Shown here: piece after piece, positions 1 to 6,574 of the stretch | Position numbering within the stretch: position 1 is the first letter of the stretch | How the letters are laid out: every line of letters begins with the position of its first letter | Origin: Actinomycetes bacterium | Lineage (GTDB): Bacteria; Actinomycetota; Coriobacteriia; Anaerosomatales; Anaerosomataceae | Direction of reading: 5' to 3' | Assembly (NCBI GenBank): GCA_021850085.1 | Contig: JAJZRZ010000034.1 | Coordinates: 1-11,731, forward strand | Length of the DNA: 11,731 bases | Program-made: the position numbers and the translations under genes | Notes under the pieces: model-generated | The model's database searches: none | Told to the model about the DNA's origin: nothing | Seen by the model: the letters and a program-made list of their open reading frames with translations, nothing else

Positions 1-1050
1 CACGTCTCCGAGCGAAAGGGTGCCGCTTGCCACGCGCAGCCCACCGATCACGGCGATGCCGACGTAGTTGAGGTTGCTGAGGAAGTGAAGCGACGGCTGG
101 ATCGTGCCGGAGATGAACTGCGCCCTGAACGATGCCTCGAACAGCGCCTGATTCTCTCGGTCGAACACCTCCACCGCCTCGGCTTGGCGGCCGAAGACCT
201 TCACCACGCCATGGCCCGTGAACATCTCCTCCACATGTCCGTTGAGCGTGCCCGTGCGCTCCCACTGCGCCGCGAACTGCTTCTGCGAACGCCTGGCGAT
301 GAACATCGTGACCACTACCGAGGCGGGGATCACCAGCAGCGAGATCATCGCCAGCAGCGGGCTTATCCAGAACATCATGCCGAGCACGCCGATGATCGTG
401 AGCAGCGAGTTGATGATCTGCGTCGCCGACTGCTGGAGCGTTTGCGCGATGTTATCGATGTCGTTCGTCACGCGCGAGAGCGTGTCGCCCCGCGGATTGT
501 CGTCGAAGTACTTCAGCGGAAGTCGAGCGAGCTTCTCGTCCGCCTGCGTACGCAGGTCGTAGACCGTCCGCTGTGTGACGCCCGCCATGATGTAACCCTG
601 CCCCCAGCTGAAGGTCGAGGCGAGCAGGTACACGGCAGCCAGCAACGCGAGCAGCCGGCCCATCTCGTCGAAGTCCACGCCCTCCCCGGGTGTGAAGTCC
701 ATGCCGGCGAGCATCTCGGCACGATCGGTCTGCCCGGCGGCGCGCAGGTCGCTGACGATCTGCTCTTTGCTCATCCCTTCGGGGAGTTGTGCTCCGATGA
801 CACCTTCGAACAGCACGTTGGTCGCCTCGCCGAGCAGACGGGGCCCGTACACGTTGAAGCCGACCGACAGCACCGTGAGTGCGATCACCGCTGCCACAGC
901 CGCGCGGTGCGGCCTCAGGTAGCCCGCTAGCCGCCTGAGAGAGCCCGTGAAGTCCCTGCTCTTCGCCCCCGCACCCACCAGGCCGTGGCCGCCCGGTCCG
1001 AGCATCGCGCCGCCGGACTCGCGTCTTGGGCGAGGCGCAGTCGTGCTCAT
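1..1050 (-). CDS. ABC exporter half-transporter, N-terminal part (gene runs off the left edge)
   Basis: The frame is open from the window edge to an ATG at 1050, giving 350 residues of the transmembrane domain; the ATP-binding domain lies beyond the window. Hydrophobic segments appear near residues 50-70, 133-155, 208-230, 231-252 and 325-345. A coupling-type helix (FDDNPRGDTLSRVTNDID, about 182-199) is typical of type IV/B-family exporters. Residues 80-132 form a long, charged, probably extracytoplasmic loop between the first two helices, a feature I associate with the larger subunit of Gram-positive heterodimeric exporters. The first 35 residues are Gly/Arg-rich and probably cytoplasmic. 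The ATG overlaps the stop of the upstream subunit (ATGA, 1047-1050), so translation is probably coupled and the two proteins probably pair. The partner carries a degenerate ATPase site, so this subunit is expected to supply the canonical catalytic glutamate, which cannot be checked here. Substrate unknown; multidrug or lipid-like export is an inference. Confidence 0.9.
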   Translation of the reverse strand, partial: MSTTAPRPRRESGGAMLGPGGHGLVGAGAKSRDFTGSLRRLAGYLRPHRAAVAAVIALTVLSVGFNVYGPRLLGEATNVLFEGVIGAQLPEGMSKEQIVSDLRAAGQTDRAEMLAGMDFTPGEGVDFDEMGRLLALLAAVYLLASTFSWGQGYIMAGVTQRTVYDLRTQADEKLARLPLKYFDDNPRGDTLSRVTNDIDNIAQTLQQSATQIINSLLTIIGVLGMMFWISPLLAMISLLVIPASVVVTMFIARRSQKQFAAQWERTGTLNGHVEEMFTGHGVVKVFGRQAEAVEVFDRENQALFEASFRAQFISGTIQPSLHFLSNLNYVGIAVIGGLRVASGTLSLGDV

Positions 1051-2774
1051 GCGACCTCCTCCTCGGTCAGCTGGCTTCTCACGATCTCCCGGTACGTCCG
1101 GCTCGTCCGCATAAGCTCGTCGTGTGCGCCGCTCCCTACGACGGTCCCCTCGTCGAGCACCACGATCTGGTCGGCATGCAGGATCGTGCTCACACGTTGG
1201 GCCACGATGACGACCGTCGCCTCCCGCGCTTCGCTCGCGAGGGCGGCGCGGAGCGCGGCGTCCGTCTTGAAGTCGAGTGCCGAGAAGCTGTCGTCGAAGA
1301 CGAACACGCTCGGCTTCTTCATGAGTGCGCGAGCGATCGCGAGACGTTGACGCTGGCCACCCGATACGTTCGTGCCGCCTTGGGTGACGGGCGCGTCGAG
1401 TCCGGCCTCCATCTCGGTCACGAACGACGCACCCTGCGCCACTTCGAGGGCGTGCCACAGCTCGTCGTCGGTTGCGGCGCCGTTCCCGTAGCGCAGGTTG
1501 CTCGCGACCGTGCCGGTGAAAAGGAAGCCCTTCTGCGGGATGAAGCCGATGCGGCTCCACAGCTCCGACTGGGCCATGTCGCGGACGTCGACCCCATCGA
1601 GCAGCACGCGCCCGCTCGTCACATCATAAAAGCGGGGGATGAGGTTCGCGAGCGTGGACTTGCCGCTGCCCGTGCTGCCGACGATCGCCGTGATCTGCCC
1701 GGGGCGGGCGGTGAAGCTGATGCCGCACAGGACCGGCTCTTCGGCACCGGGGTAGCGGAACTCGACGTCGTCGAACTCAAGGAGTCCGCTTCGGGTGGCC
1801 GGCACCACGGGTGCGGCCGGGTCGGCGATCCGCGGCGTGGCGTCGAGCACCTCGTTGATGCGCTCGGCGGAGGCCATGGCGCGCGGCACCATCACGAACA
1901 GGAAGCTCGCCATCATGACCGCCATGAGGATCTGCGTGATGTAGGAGATGAAGGCGGTGAGGTCGCCGATGAGCATGGCGCCAGCGGCGATGCGGATGCC
2001 GCCGAACCACATGGTCGCCACGAGCGTGAGATTGAACATGGCCATGACGGCCGGGAACGCGAACGAGAACGTCCGGCCGACAGCGAGCATCGTTTCCGAG
2101 AGGTCCCGGTTCGCCTCCTCGAAGCGCCGCTCCTCGTAGCGGGTCCGAACGAACGCACGGATCACGCGTATGCCCGCAAGCTTCTCTCGCATCACCTGGG
2201 TCACTCGGTCGATGCGCGTCTGCATGGACCTGAACAGCGGTATCAGCCTTGACATCGAGGCGGCGATCAGGAGCGCGAGCAGCGGAATGACCACGGCGAT
2301 CAGTCCGGAGAGCGGCACGTCTTGGCGCAGCGCCATGATCACGCCGCCGATCGCCATGAGCGGTGCCAGCACCATCACCGTAAGAGTCATGACAACGAGC
2401 ATCTGGACCTGCTGAACGTCGTTGGTGGTCCTTGTGATCAGCGATGGGGCGCCGAAGCGGTTCAGCTCGGCCAGCGAGTACTGCTGTACCTGCGCGAACA
2501 GTGCGTGCCGGAGGTCTCTGCCGAAGGACATCGCGGTCTTGGCGCCCCAATACACGCCCGCGATCGAGGCGACTCCGAGCGCAAGCGTCACAGCGAGCAT
2601 CAAGGCACCCTCGCGCACGATGAACGTGGTGTCTCCCGCCGCAATGCCGTTGTTGATGATGTTCGCATTGAGCTCGGGCAGATACAGGTTCGCCATCGCC
2701 TGGACGAGCATGAGGCCCATGACGAGAAGCAACTGCGGGTGGTACGGCCGCAGGAAGCGAAGGATGCGGATCAC
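1047..2774 (-). CDS. ABC exporter half-transporter with degenerate ATPase site (BmrC/TM287-like)
   Basis: A complete 575-residue half-transporter fuses a six-helix membrane domain (about 1-305) to a nucleotide-binding domain (about 330-575). Visible motifs are Walker A GSTGSGKST at 366-374, Q-loop Q414, signature VSGGQ at 470-474, Walker B ending D494-D495, and D-loop SALD at 498-501. Two catalytic positions are altered: the glutamate after Walker B is Asp495, and the switch histidine is Gln526 (VAQRVST). As I recall it, this pair of changes marks the degenerate-site half of heterodimeric exporters such as TM287/288 and BmrC/BmrD, where only one of two ATP sites turns over. The start is GTG at 2774, overlapping the MarR stop as GTGA (2771-2774); the next subunit overlaps as ATGA. 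The three genes are therefore almost certainly one operon, with MarR as the likely regulator. The transported substrate cannot be read from the sequence. Confidence 0.93.
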   Translation of the reverse strand: MIRILRFLRPYHPQLLLVMGLMLVQAMANLYLPELNANIINNGIAAGDTTFIVREGALMLAVTLALGVASIAGVYWGAKTAMSFGRDLRHALFAQVQQYSLAELNRFGAPSLITRTTNDVQQVQMLVVMTLTVMVLAPLMAIGGVIMALRQDVPLSGLIAVVIPLLALLIAASMSRLIPLFRSMQTRIDRVTQVMREKLAGIRVIRAFVRTRYEERRFEEANRDLSETMLAVGRTFSFAFPAVMAMFNLTLVATMWFGGIRIAAGAMLIGDLTAFISYITQILMAVMMASFLFVMVPRAMASAERINEVLDATPRIADPAAPVVPATRSGLLEFDDVEFRYPGAEEPVLCGISFTARPGQITAIVGSTGSGKSTLANLIPRFYDVTSGRVLLDGVDVRDMAQSELWSRIGFIPQKGFLFTGTVASNLRYGNGAATDDELWHALEVAQGASFVTEMEAGLDAPVTQGGTNVSGGQRQRLAIARALMKKPSVFVFDDSFSALDFKTDAALRAALASEAREATVVIVAQRVSTILHADQIVVLDEGTVVGSGAHDELMRTSRTYREIVRSQLTEEEVA

Positions 2775-3301
2775 CTGGCGTCCCCCCCCATATGGTCGAG
2801 TCCGCAGTGCCGGAGGACGTCGGCTCCTCGCTCGGCCAGCGCGACCGCCATGTTCGCGTTCACGGCCTCGAGCAGGCGTGTGAGCTCGGCCTGGTCCGTC
2901 TCGGAAAGCGAGCCGAGGCTCAGTTCCAGAACCTCGAGGACGATCTCTCGCATGCGTGCCGCGCGGGCCCTGCCCTCCGGGGTGAGGTGGACGCGCATGA
3001 CCCGTGCGTCGTCGGTGTCGGCGCGGCGCTCCACAAGTCCGGCGGTCTCCATGCGCTGCATCATCGTGGTGACTGTGGGGCGGGATACGAGCAGCACCTC
3101 AGCCAGGTCGCTTTGTCGCATGCCGTCGGCGTGCGCGAGCGCGTGCAGGCATCCGGCCTGCGCGGGATGGGTCGCGTCTTGCGCCAGTAGCGAGGCCATG
3201 AGCCGGCGGTGCAGCATCATGGAGCGCTTGAATGCCCGCAGCGATGCGGTGGCGGAAGTCTCGCCCTCGGCTTGGTCGGGCTTGAACATGGGGTGAGGCA
3301 T
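2771..3301 (-). CDS. MarR-family transcriptional regulator of the ABC exporter operon
   Basis: A 176-residue protein with the MarR winged-helix fold. The DNA-binding helices lie around residues 60-88 (SDLAEVLLVSRPTVTTMMQR), followed by the wing with the characteristic D-D-x-R and LTPEG pattern at about 95-110. Flanking helices at 15-45 and 113-160 would form the dimer interface. I chose ATG at 3301 because GGAGG ends 5 bases upstream of it; a TTG at 3313 is in frame but would place the ribosome binding site inside the coding sequence. It is first in an operon with two exporter subunits, and a paired palindromic element overlaps its promoter. The simple model is autorepression relieved by a ligand that is also an exporter substrate. 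That model is inferred; the fold assignment is firm. Confidence 0.93.
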   Translation of the reverse strand: MPHPMFKPDQAEGETSATASLRAFKRSMMLHRRLMASLLAQDATHPAQAGCLHALAHADGMRQSDLAEVLLVSRPTVTTMMQRMETAGLVERRADTDDARVMRVHLTPEGRARAARMREIVLEVLELSLGSLSETDQAELTRLLEAVNANMAVALAERGADVLRHCGLDHMGGDAR

Positions 3302-3315
3302 GCCCGCCTCCAAAA

Positions 3316-3343
3316 GTTAGTCAGCTAACAGTTAGACAGCTAA
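3316..3343. promoter_or_regulatory. Tandem MarR-type operator
   Basis: Two copies of a 13-base element, GTTAGTCAGCTAA (3316-3328) and GTTAGACAGCTAA (3331-3343), differ at one base and repeat every 15 bases. Each contains the inverted halves TTAG and CTAA spaced by 4. The junction CTAAC-A-GTTAG (3325-3335) is itself a palindrome, so the whole element is nearly symmetric. TTAG-N4-CTAA resembles the SlyA/MarR consensus (TTAGCAAGCTAA). It lies between the -10 box and the ribosome binding site of the MarR gene, as expected for autorepression. Confidence 0.8.
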
Positions 3344-3370
3344 TCTAGCAGCCGGACCGTGTCGCCGCAA
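3342..3370 (-). promoter_or_regulatory. Predicted sigma-70-type promoter of the marR-ABC operon
   Basis: Read on the minus strand, a -35-like TTGCGG (3370-3365) and a -10-like TAGATT (3347-3342) are separated by exactly 17 bases, with a TGC extension just before the -10. The -10 shares its last bases with the operator's TTAG half-site, so repressor binding would block polymerase. Each box matches consensus only partly (about 3 and 4 of 6), so this is a reasonable rather than strong prediction. Confidence 0.5.
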
Positions 3371-3434
3371 TACGTTTCGGGGAAGGTGAGTGCGCTACAC
3401 TCGGACGTGCTCCCAGCCGAAGAGGAGGGCACGC

Positions 3435-3878
3435 ATGGACAAGGAGTTCATCGTCGCGGAGATCACCACGGCGATGCGCGCCCACGACAAGCCGCGTCTT
3501 TCCATTCTGCGGCAAGTGAAGAACGAGATCGACATCAAGGAGAAAGACGCCGGCCGGGCGCTTGCTGAGGCGGAGGTCGTGGCCGCCGTGAAGAGGGTGA
3601 TGAAGCAGACCGCCGAGACGCTCGAGGGCTCCATCAAGGCGGGCACGAACGAGGAGCGGACCGCGCTGCTGGGCGAGCAGGTGGCGATCCTCGCGGGTTA
3701 TCTGCCCGCACCTGTGACCGGAGATGCCCTCTCGGCGATCGTCGCACGCGTGCTCGAGGACAACGGCTTCTCTGAGAAACGAGAGACGGGTCGCGTGATC
3801 GCGCTTGTGACCGAAGCGTGTGGCGGAAACTGCGACAAAGCCGAAGTCGCGCGGCTCGTCGGCACGAAGCTGTCGTAG
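3435..3878 (+). CDS. GatB/YqeY domain-containing protein
   Basis: A 147-residue soluble, helical, lysine/glutamate-rich protein that matches the YqeY family along its whole length. It has an N-terminal AMRAHDKPRLSILRQVKNEI segment (about 13-32), a central AGTNEERTALLGEQVAILAGYLP segment (about 71-93) and a C-terminal helical tail ending LVGTKLS. The domain is shared with the tail of GatB, the tRNA-dependent amidotransferase subunit, and is thought to contact tRNA; the role of free-standing YqeY is not established. I chose ATG at 3435 because GAGGAGG precedes it by about 5 bases; the frame is open further upstream to 3390 but without a ribosome binding site. A weak -10-like TACACT lies at 3396-3401 with no convincing -35. 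The gene is divergent from the MarR operon and unlikely to be functionally linked to it. Confidence 0.88.
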   Translation: MDKEFIVAEITTAMRAHDKPRLSILRQVKNEIDIKEKDAGRALAEAEVVAAVKRVMKQTAETLEGSIKAGTNEERTALLGEQVAILAGYLPAPVTGDALSAIVARVLEDNGFSEKRETGRVIALVTEACGGNCDKAEVARLVGTKLS

Positions 3879-3924
3879 GGGTGCACACGATGCGCCGTGA
3901 GGCCTCGAGAAGGAAGGAGCACGC

Positions 3925-4689
3925 GTGACGAGAGGGTTCACGCTCGCACTGCTCACAGTCTCGCTCCTCCTCGGCGTGGGTTGCGTCCGGCCAGGGGGAC
4001 CGGAGGGTGGGTCCGACGCGGGCAAGCGGGCGGTCGAAGGGCAGCTGAGCGCAGGTGACCTTCCGTCGGAGCCGGGCCATACGTGGGACGTGGGCTGGTA
4101 CCTGGGCGTGGAGCCGCTTCCTGTCGAGATGTCCGTGAACGGACCATGGATCTTCCCCGCCGCGGCTGACTGGCAGATCAGTACGAACGAGATCGTCGAG
4201 CCTGAGGCGGTGCCGGAGATCGAAGTCTTCTCCGGGTATGACTTCATCGTCAGGACCGAAGAGTTCGGCGAGGAGGTCTACCACCCCCGGCGGATGACCG
4301 GCGAGTGGATGCTGCAGCTCGGCCGGATCTCCGTGTCGGGCGACACCGCCGTGGCCGAGCCGTACGCCGAACCGCTCCGGCTGTGGCCGCTCAGCTTCGA
4401 TGTCGGCGACACGTTCATGGTCCTCGCGGGAGAGAATTTCCGCGTGGACGCGGAAGTCGTCGCGCAAAGCACGGCAGTGGTCCCGGCAGGTGAGATCGAG
4501 GACACCTACCTGGTGCGTTTCGTCTACACGCCGATCACCGAGGGCTCGATCGACGGAACGAACTACCACCTGCTCGCCCCTGGAGTGGGGCTCGTGGGGA
4601 TGTTCTCGGTGGCGTCGGGGGACGAGGCGAGCGGGTTCACGGCGTTGGACGCCGCCAGCGTGCTGATCACCTTGCCCGAGAGGCGCTAA
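3925..4689 (+). CDS. Putative exported lipoprotein of unknown function
   Basis: A 254-residue protein starting at GTG 3925, preceded by AAGGAG at good spacing. The N-terminus is a short signal peptide: Arg3, a hydrophobic stretch at 5-18, and a candidate lipobox Leu-Gly-Val-Gly-Cys20. Glycine at the -3 position is unusual, so lipidation is probable rather than certain. A Gly/Pro-rich linker follows (21-30), then an acidic beta-rich domain without recognised catalytic residues. The C-terminal part contains VVPAGEIEDTYLVRFVY and HLLAPGVGLVGMF, a pattern I have seen in bacterial exported proteins of the general form 'vPAGtf-d-yrv ... yyapGvGlV'; this is a resemblance, not a family call. It lies 46 bases after the YqeY-like gene on the same strand and may be cotranscribed. 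Its stop overlaps the converging gene by 4 bases. Confidence 0.75.
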   Translation: MTRGFTLALLTVSLLLGVGCVRPGGPEGGSDAGKRAVEGQLSAGDLPSEPGHTWDVGWYLGVEPLPVEMSVNGPWIFPAAADWQISTNEIVEPEAVPEIEVFSGYDFIVRTEEFGEEVYHPRRMTGEWMLQLGRISVSGDTAVAEPYAEPLRLWPLSFDVGDTFMVLAGENFRVDAEVVAQSTAVVPAGEIEDTYLVRFVYTPITEGSIDGTNYHLLAPGVGLVGMFSVASGDEASGFTALDAASVLITLPERR

Positions 4690-5189
4690 GGCTGCGGGCC
4701 GGACGTGGGACCGGGTGCGCGGTCCGGGGTCTCACCCGCGATGGGGTCGCGGAACGCCGCATGCCAAAAAACGCGGTCGGCCAGCACGAGGGCGGTGCCG
4801 ATTCCCAGATAGACCGCGCCGAGAATCCCAGCGCCGATCTGGTCCGGGTGGACCACTATCCTGCGCAACACCATGCCGCCGCCCATCATCAGCCCGACGA
4901 ATGCCCACGAGCGTACGGAGAAGAAGCCGAAGAACCACGAGCGGCCGCGCGAGACGATCCGGGAGACAGCCTTGGATGCGACGCGCTCGAGCAGATAGCG
5001 CGACTTGAGCATGCCGAGCGCGAGACCGGCGGCCAGCGCCCACGCGTGCCAGGACCGCCCCTGCACGTACCCGAAGCCGCGGACGAGCAGGATGGCGGCC
5101 CCGATCAGCCACATCATGGCGGCAGCCGTGATCTGGACGCGCGCGCCTGCGATCGGCCATGCGGTGAGGCGTGAGGTAAGGGATGCCAT
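4686..5189 (-). CDS. Small four-helix integral membrane protein, function unknown
   Basis: A 167-residue protein with four hydrophobic segments: about 17-37 (AAAMMWLIGAAILLVRGFGY), 47-64, 88-107 (near VRSWAFVGLMMGGGMVLRRI) and 117-138. The loops carry a conserved-looking LKSRYLLERVA stretch and many Arg residues, and the tail is Pro/Gly-rich and cytoplasm-like. I do not recognise a named family. ATG 5189 is preferred because GAGAGG sits 5 bases upstream; the frame continues open to 5264, but that extension has no ribosome binding site and reads unlike a membrane protein start. Its TAG stop (4686-4688) overlaps the TAA of the converging lipoprotein gene. A minus-strand -10-like TACAAT at 5278-5273 could drive it with an untranslated leader of about 77 bases. 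Confidence 0.8.
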   Translation of the reverse strand: MASLTSRLTAWPIAGARVQITAAAMMWLIGAAILLVRGFGYVQGRSWHAWALAAGLALGMLKSRYLLERVASKAVSRIVSRGRSWFFGFFSVRSWAFVGLMMGGGMVLRRIVVHPDQIGAGILGAVYLGIGTALVLADRVFWHAAFRDPIAGETPDRAPGPTSGPQP

Positions 5190-5268
5190 CGGTTCCTCTC
5201 GGGCGAGAAGGGGCATGCAGTGCTGAAGTGTTCTGCAACAGGTCTGCCATCCGTCGATGACCAACGGC

Positions 5269-5278
5269 TATGATTGTA
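5269..5278. promoter_or_regulatory. Overlapping divergent -10-like boxes
   Basis: In TATGATTGTA (5269-5278) the plus strand reads TATGAT (5 of 6 to consensus) and the minus strand reads TACAAT (5278-5273, 5 of 6). They overlap by two bases and point toward the 59-residue protein gene and the membrane protein gene respectively. Neither has a good -35 at standard spacing; CTGCCA at 5244-5249 is 19 bases from the plus-strand box. Suggestive only. Confidence 0.35.
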
Positions 5279-5307
5279 CGCGGCAGGCGTCAGAAGAGGA
5301 GGATGCG

Positions 5308-5487
5308 GTGGATGCGAAGCAGCAGGTTCTCGATGCGATGAGGGCGGCCGGCAAGCCGGTCAACGCGAGTACGCTCGTGCAGATGACCGGTCTGGAGCGT
5401 GTCGACGTGGACAAGGTGATGACCGCGCTCAAGAAGACCGGCGAGATTGAGTCGCCGGTGCGCTGCATGTGGCAGCCGAAGGCCTAG
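5308..5487 (+). CDS. Small winged-helix/HTH-like protein, 59 residues
   Basis: The protein starts at GTG 5308, 5 bases after GGAGG, and has 59 residues. The pattern QQVLDAMRAAGKPVNASTLV (about 5-24), then MTGLERVDVDKVMTALKKTG (26-45) and IESPVRCMWQPKA looks like a minimal winged helix: helix 1, a short turn, the helix-turn-helix 'vnastLvqmTGLervdVdkvmtaLkktGeIesP', and a short beta wing ending in an aromatic-rich strand. Similar tiny stand-alone wHTH proteins occur in anaerobes, usually with no assigned target. It could bind DNA as a dimer or be a domain fragment of a larger regulator family; nothing here identifies a ligand. The frame extends upstream to 5257 but has no ribosome binding site there. 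It is a single gene between divergent and downstream gaps. Confidence 0.72.
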   Translation: MDAKQQVLDAMRAAGKPVNASTLVQMTGLERVDVDKVMTALKKTGEIESPVRCMWQPKA

Positions 5488-5550
5488 TCTGTCTCTTCAG
5501 GCAGCGGCCTTCCGTCTGAGAGCCACTGCGCATCCAGTTCGCCCCCCGAG

Positions 5551-5579
5551 TCATTGGTGACGGCCTCGTTCTCCAATGA
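5551..5579. repeat. Inverted repeat upstream of the rRNA methyltransferase gene
   Basis: TCATTGG (5551-5557) and CCAATGA (5573-5579) are perfect inverted copies separated by 15 bases. No U-run follows on either strand, so it is not a standard terminator. The rest of the 164-base gap (5488-5651) holds a weaker bulged repeat, CTCT-T-CAG with CTGAGAG (5493-5522), and ACCGC-TT-GCGGT (5581-5592). I see no convincing promoter in this gap. The repeat could be a regulator binding site or chance. Confidence 0.3.
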
Positions 5580-5651
5580 GACCGCTTGCGGTGGGGCACG
5601 GTCCCATCCGTACGGGGACATGATCACGGCGGGAGGGAGTGGAGGTCTTCG

Positions 5652-6497
5652 GTGACGGATGCCCACTGGCCCATGGAACTCACATGCCCGGTGTGCGACG
5701 CGCCGCTCACCGCCGGGCCGGGCGTGCTGCGCTGTGCCGCGGGCCACTCGTTCGATATCGCGCGTCAGGGCTACGTGAACCTGCTGCCTCCGAATGCACG
5801 CATCGGGACCGCGGACACGCCGGAGATGGTCGCGTCTCGAGACGTGTTCCTTGCATCCGGACACTACCGGCCGATCGCCGAGCGGGTCGCCGAACTTGTC
5901 GCCTTGGCCGCGGGTGAGCGGCCGGGGATCATCGTCGAGTCTGGTGCGGGCAACGGCGAGTACCTCGCCGCAGTCCTGGAACGCATGACCACGCGCTTGG
6001 GCATCGCGTTCGACATATCGAAGCACGCGTGCCGCCGGGCCGCGGGCGCTCATGAGCGGATGCGCGCCGTCGTGTGTGACGCATGGGGCCGCCTGCCTTT
6101 GCGAGACGGCAGCGCTGCAGCCGTCATGAGCATCTTCGCCCCCCGCAACCCAGTCGAGTTCGCACGGGTGCTCGCAGGCGGGGGTGCACTTGTGGTCGTC
6201 ACCCCAACCGCCGAGCATCTTGGTTCGCTGGTTCGGGGACTCGGCCTGGTGAGGGTGGACCCGCGAAAGGACGAGCGGTTGGAGGCGCAGCTCTCGCCGC
6301 GCTTCGGATGCGTCTCATCCGAACACATCGAACGGCGCCTCACATTGTCCCGTGCGGAAGCGTTCGCCGCTGTGGCGATGGGTCCCAGCGCTCGGCATCA
6401 CCCGTTCGAGCGGTCGCAGGAGGCGTTCGGTGCCGTGCCCGAGTCCCTCGAAGCGCTCTTGTCGGTCCGCATCAGCGTTTGGCGTACGCTTTTGTGA
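5652..6497 (+). CDS. rlmA: 23S rRNA (guanine-N1)-methyltransferase, RlmA family
   Basis: A 281-residue SAM-dependent methyltransferase. The N-terminus has the zinc-binding signature of RlmA, Cys12-x2-Cys15 ... Cys28-x3-His32, followed by FDIARQGYVNLLPP (34-47), which is highly characteristic of the family. A conserved stretch MVASRDVFLASGHYRPIAE (59-77) leads to SAM motif I ESGAGNGEY (96-104) and an acidic residue in GIAFDISK for motif II. IFAPRNPVEFARVLAGGG and a following VTPTAEHL match the family's motif IV-V region. RlmA enzymes methylate N1 of a guanine in helix 35 of 23S rRNA (G745 in RlmA-I, G748 in RlmA-II/TlrB, which affects macrolide sensitivity); which type this is cannot be decided here. 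I chose GTG 5652 because GGAGG lies 6 bases upstream, and an in-frame extension to 5586 lacks family features. Length fits the roughly 270-residue family. It appears monocistronic or weakly linked to the downstream gene (77-base gap). Confidence 0.92.
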   Translation: MTDAHWPMELTCPVCDAPLTAGPGVLRCAAGHSFDIARQGYVNLLPPNARIGTADTPEMVASRDVFLASGHYRPIAERVAELVALAAGERPGIIVESGAGNGEYLAAVLERMTTRLGIAFDISKHACRRAAGAHERMRAVVCDAWGRLPLRDGSAAAVMSIFAPRNPVEFARVLAGGGALVVVTPTAEHLGSLVRGLGLVRVDPRKDERLEAQLSPRFGCVSSEHIERRLTLSRAEAFAAVAMGPSARHHPFERSQEAFGAVPESLEALLSVRISVWRTLL

Positions 6498-6574
6498 CCT
6501 GCGACACCGCGGCCCAGCACGACACACCTGTACCATCATCGCCACGTATCCTTCCGGCAAAGGAGACTGTGGCT

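Noticed and set aside
1026..2252. 408-residue open frame on the plus strand
   Set aside because: It lies antisense to the ABC exporter gene, is His/Arg/Asp-rich with no domain pattern, and is a typical GC-rich shadow frame.
3345..4247. 300-residue open frame on the minus strand
   Set aside because: It runs antisense through both the YqeY-like and lipoprotein genes, each of which has a ribosome binding site and family features or a signal peptide.
6083..6574. Extended start of the pseudo-receiver protein inside rlmA
   Set aside because: The frame is open upstream, but it overlaps the well-supported methyltransferase in another frame and has no ribosome binding site; ATG 6575 has one.
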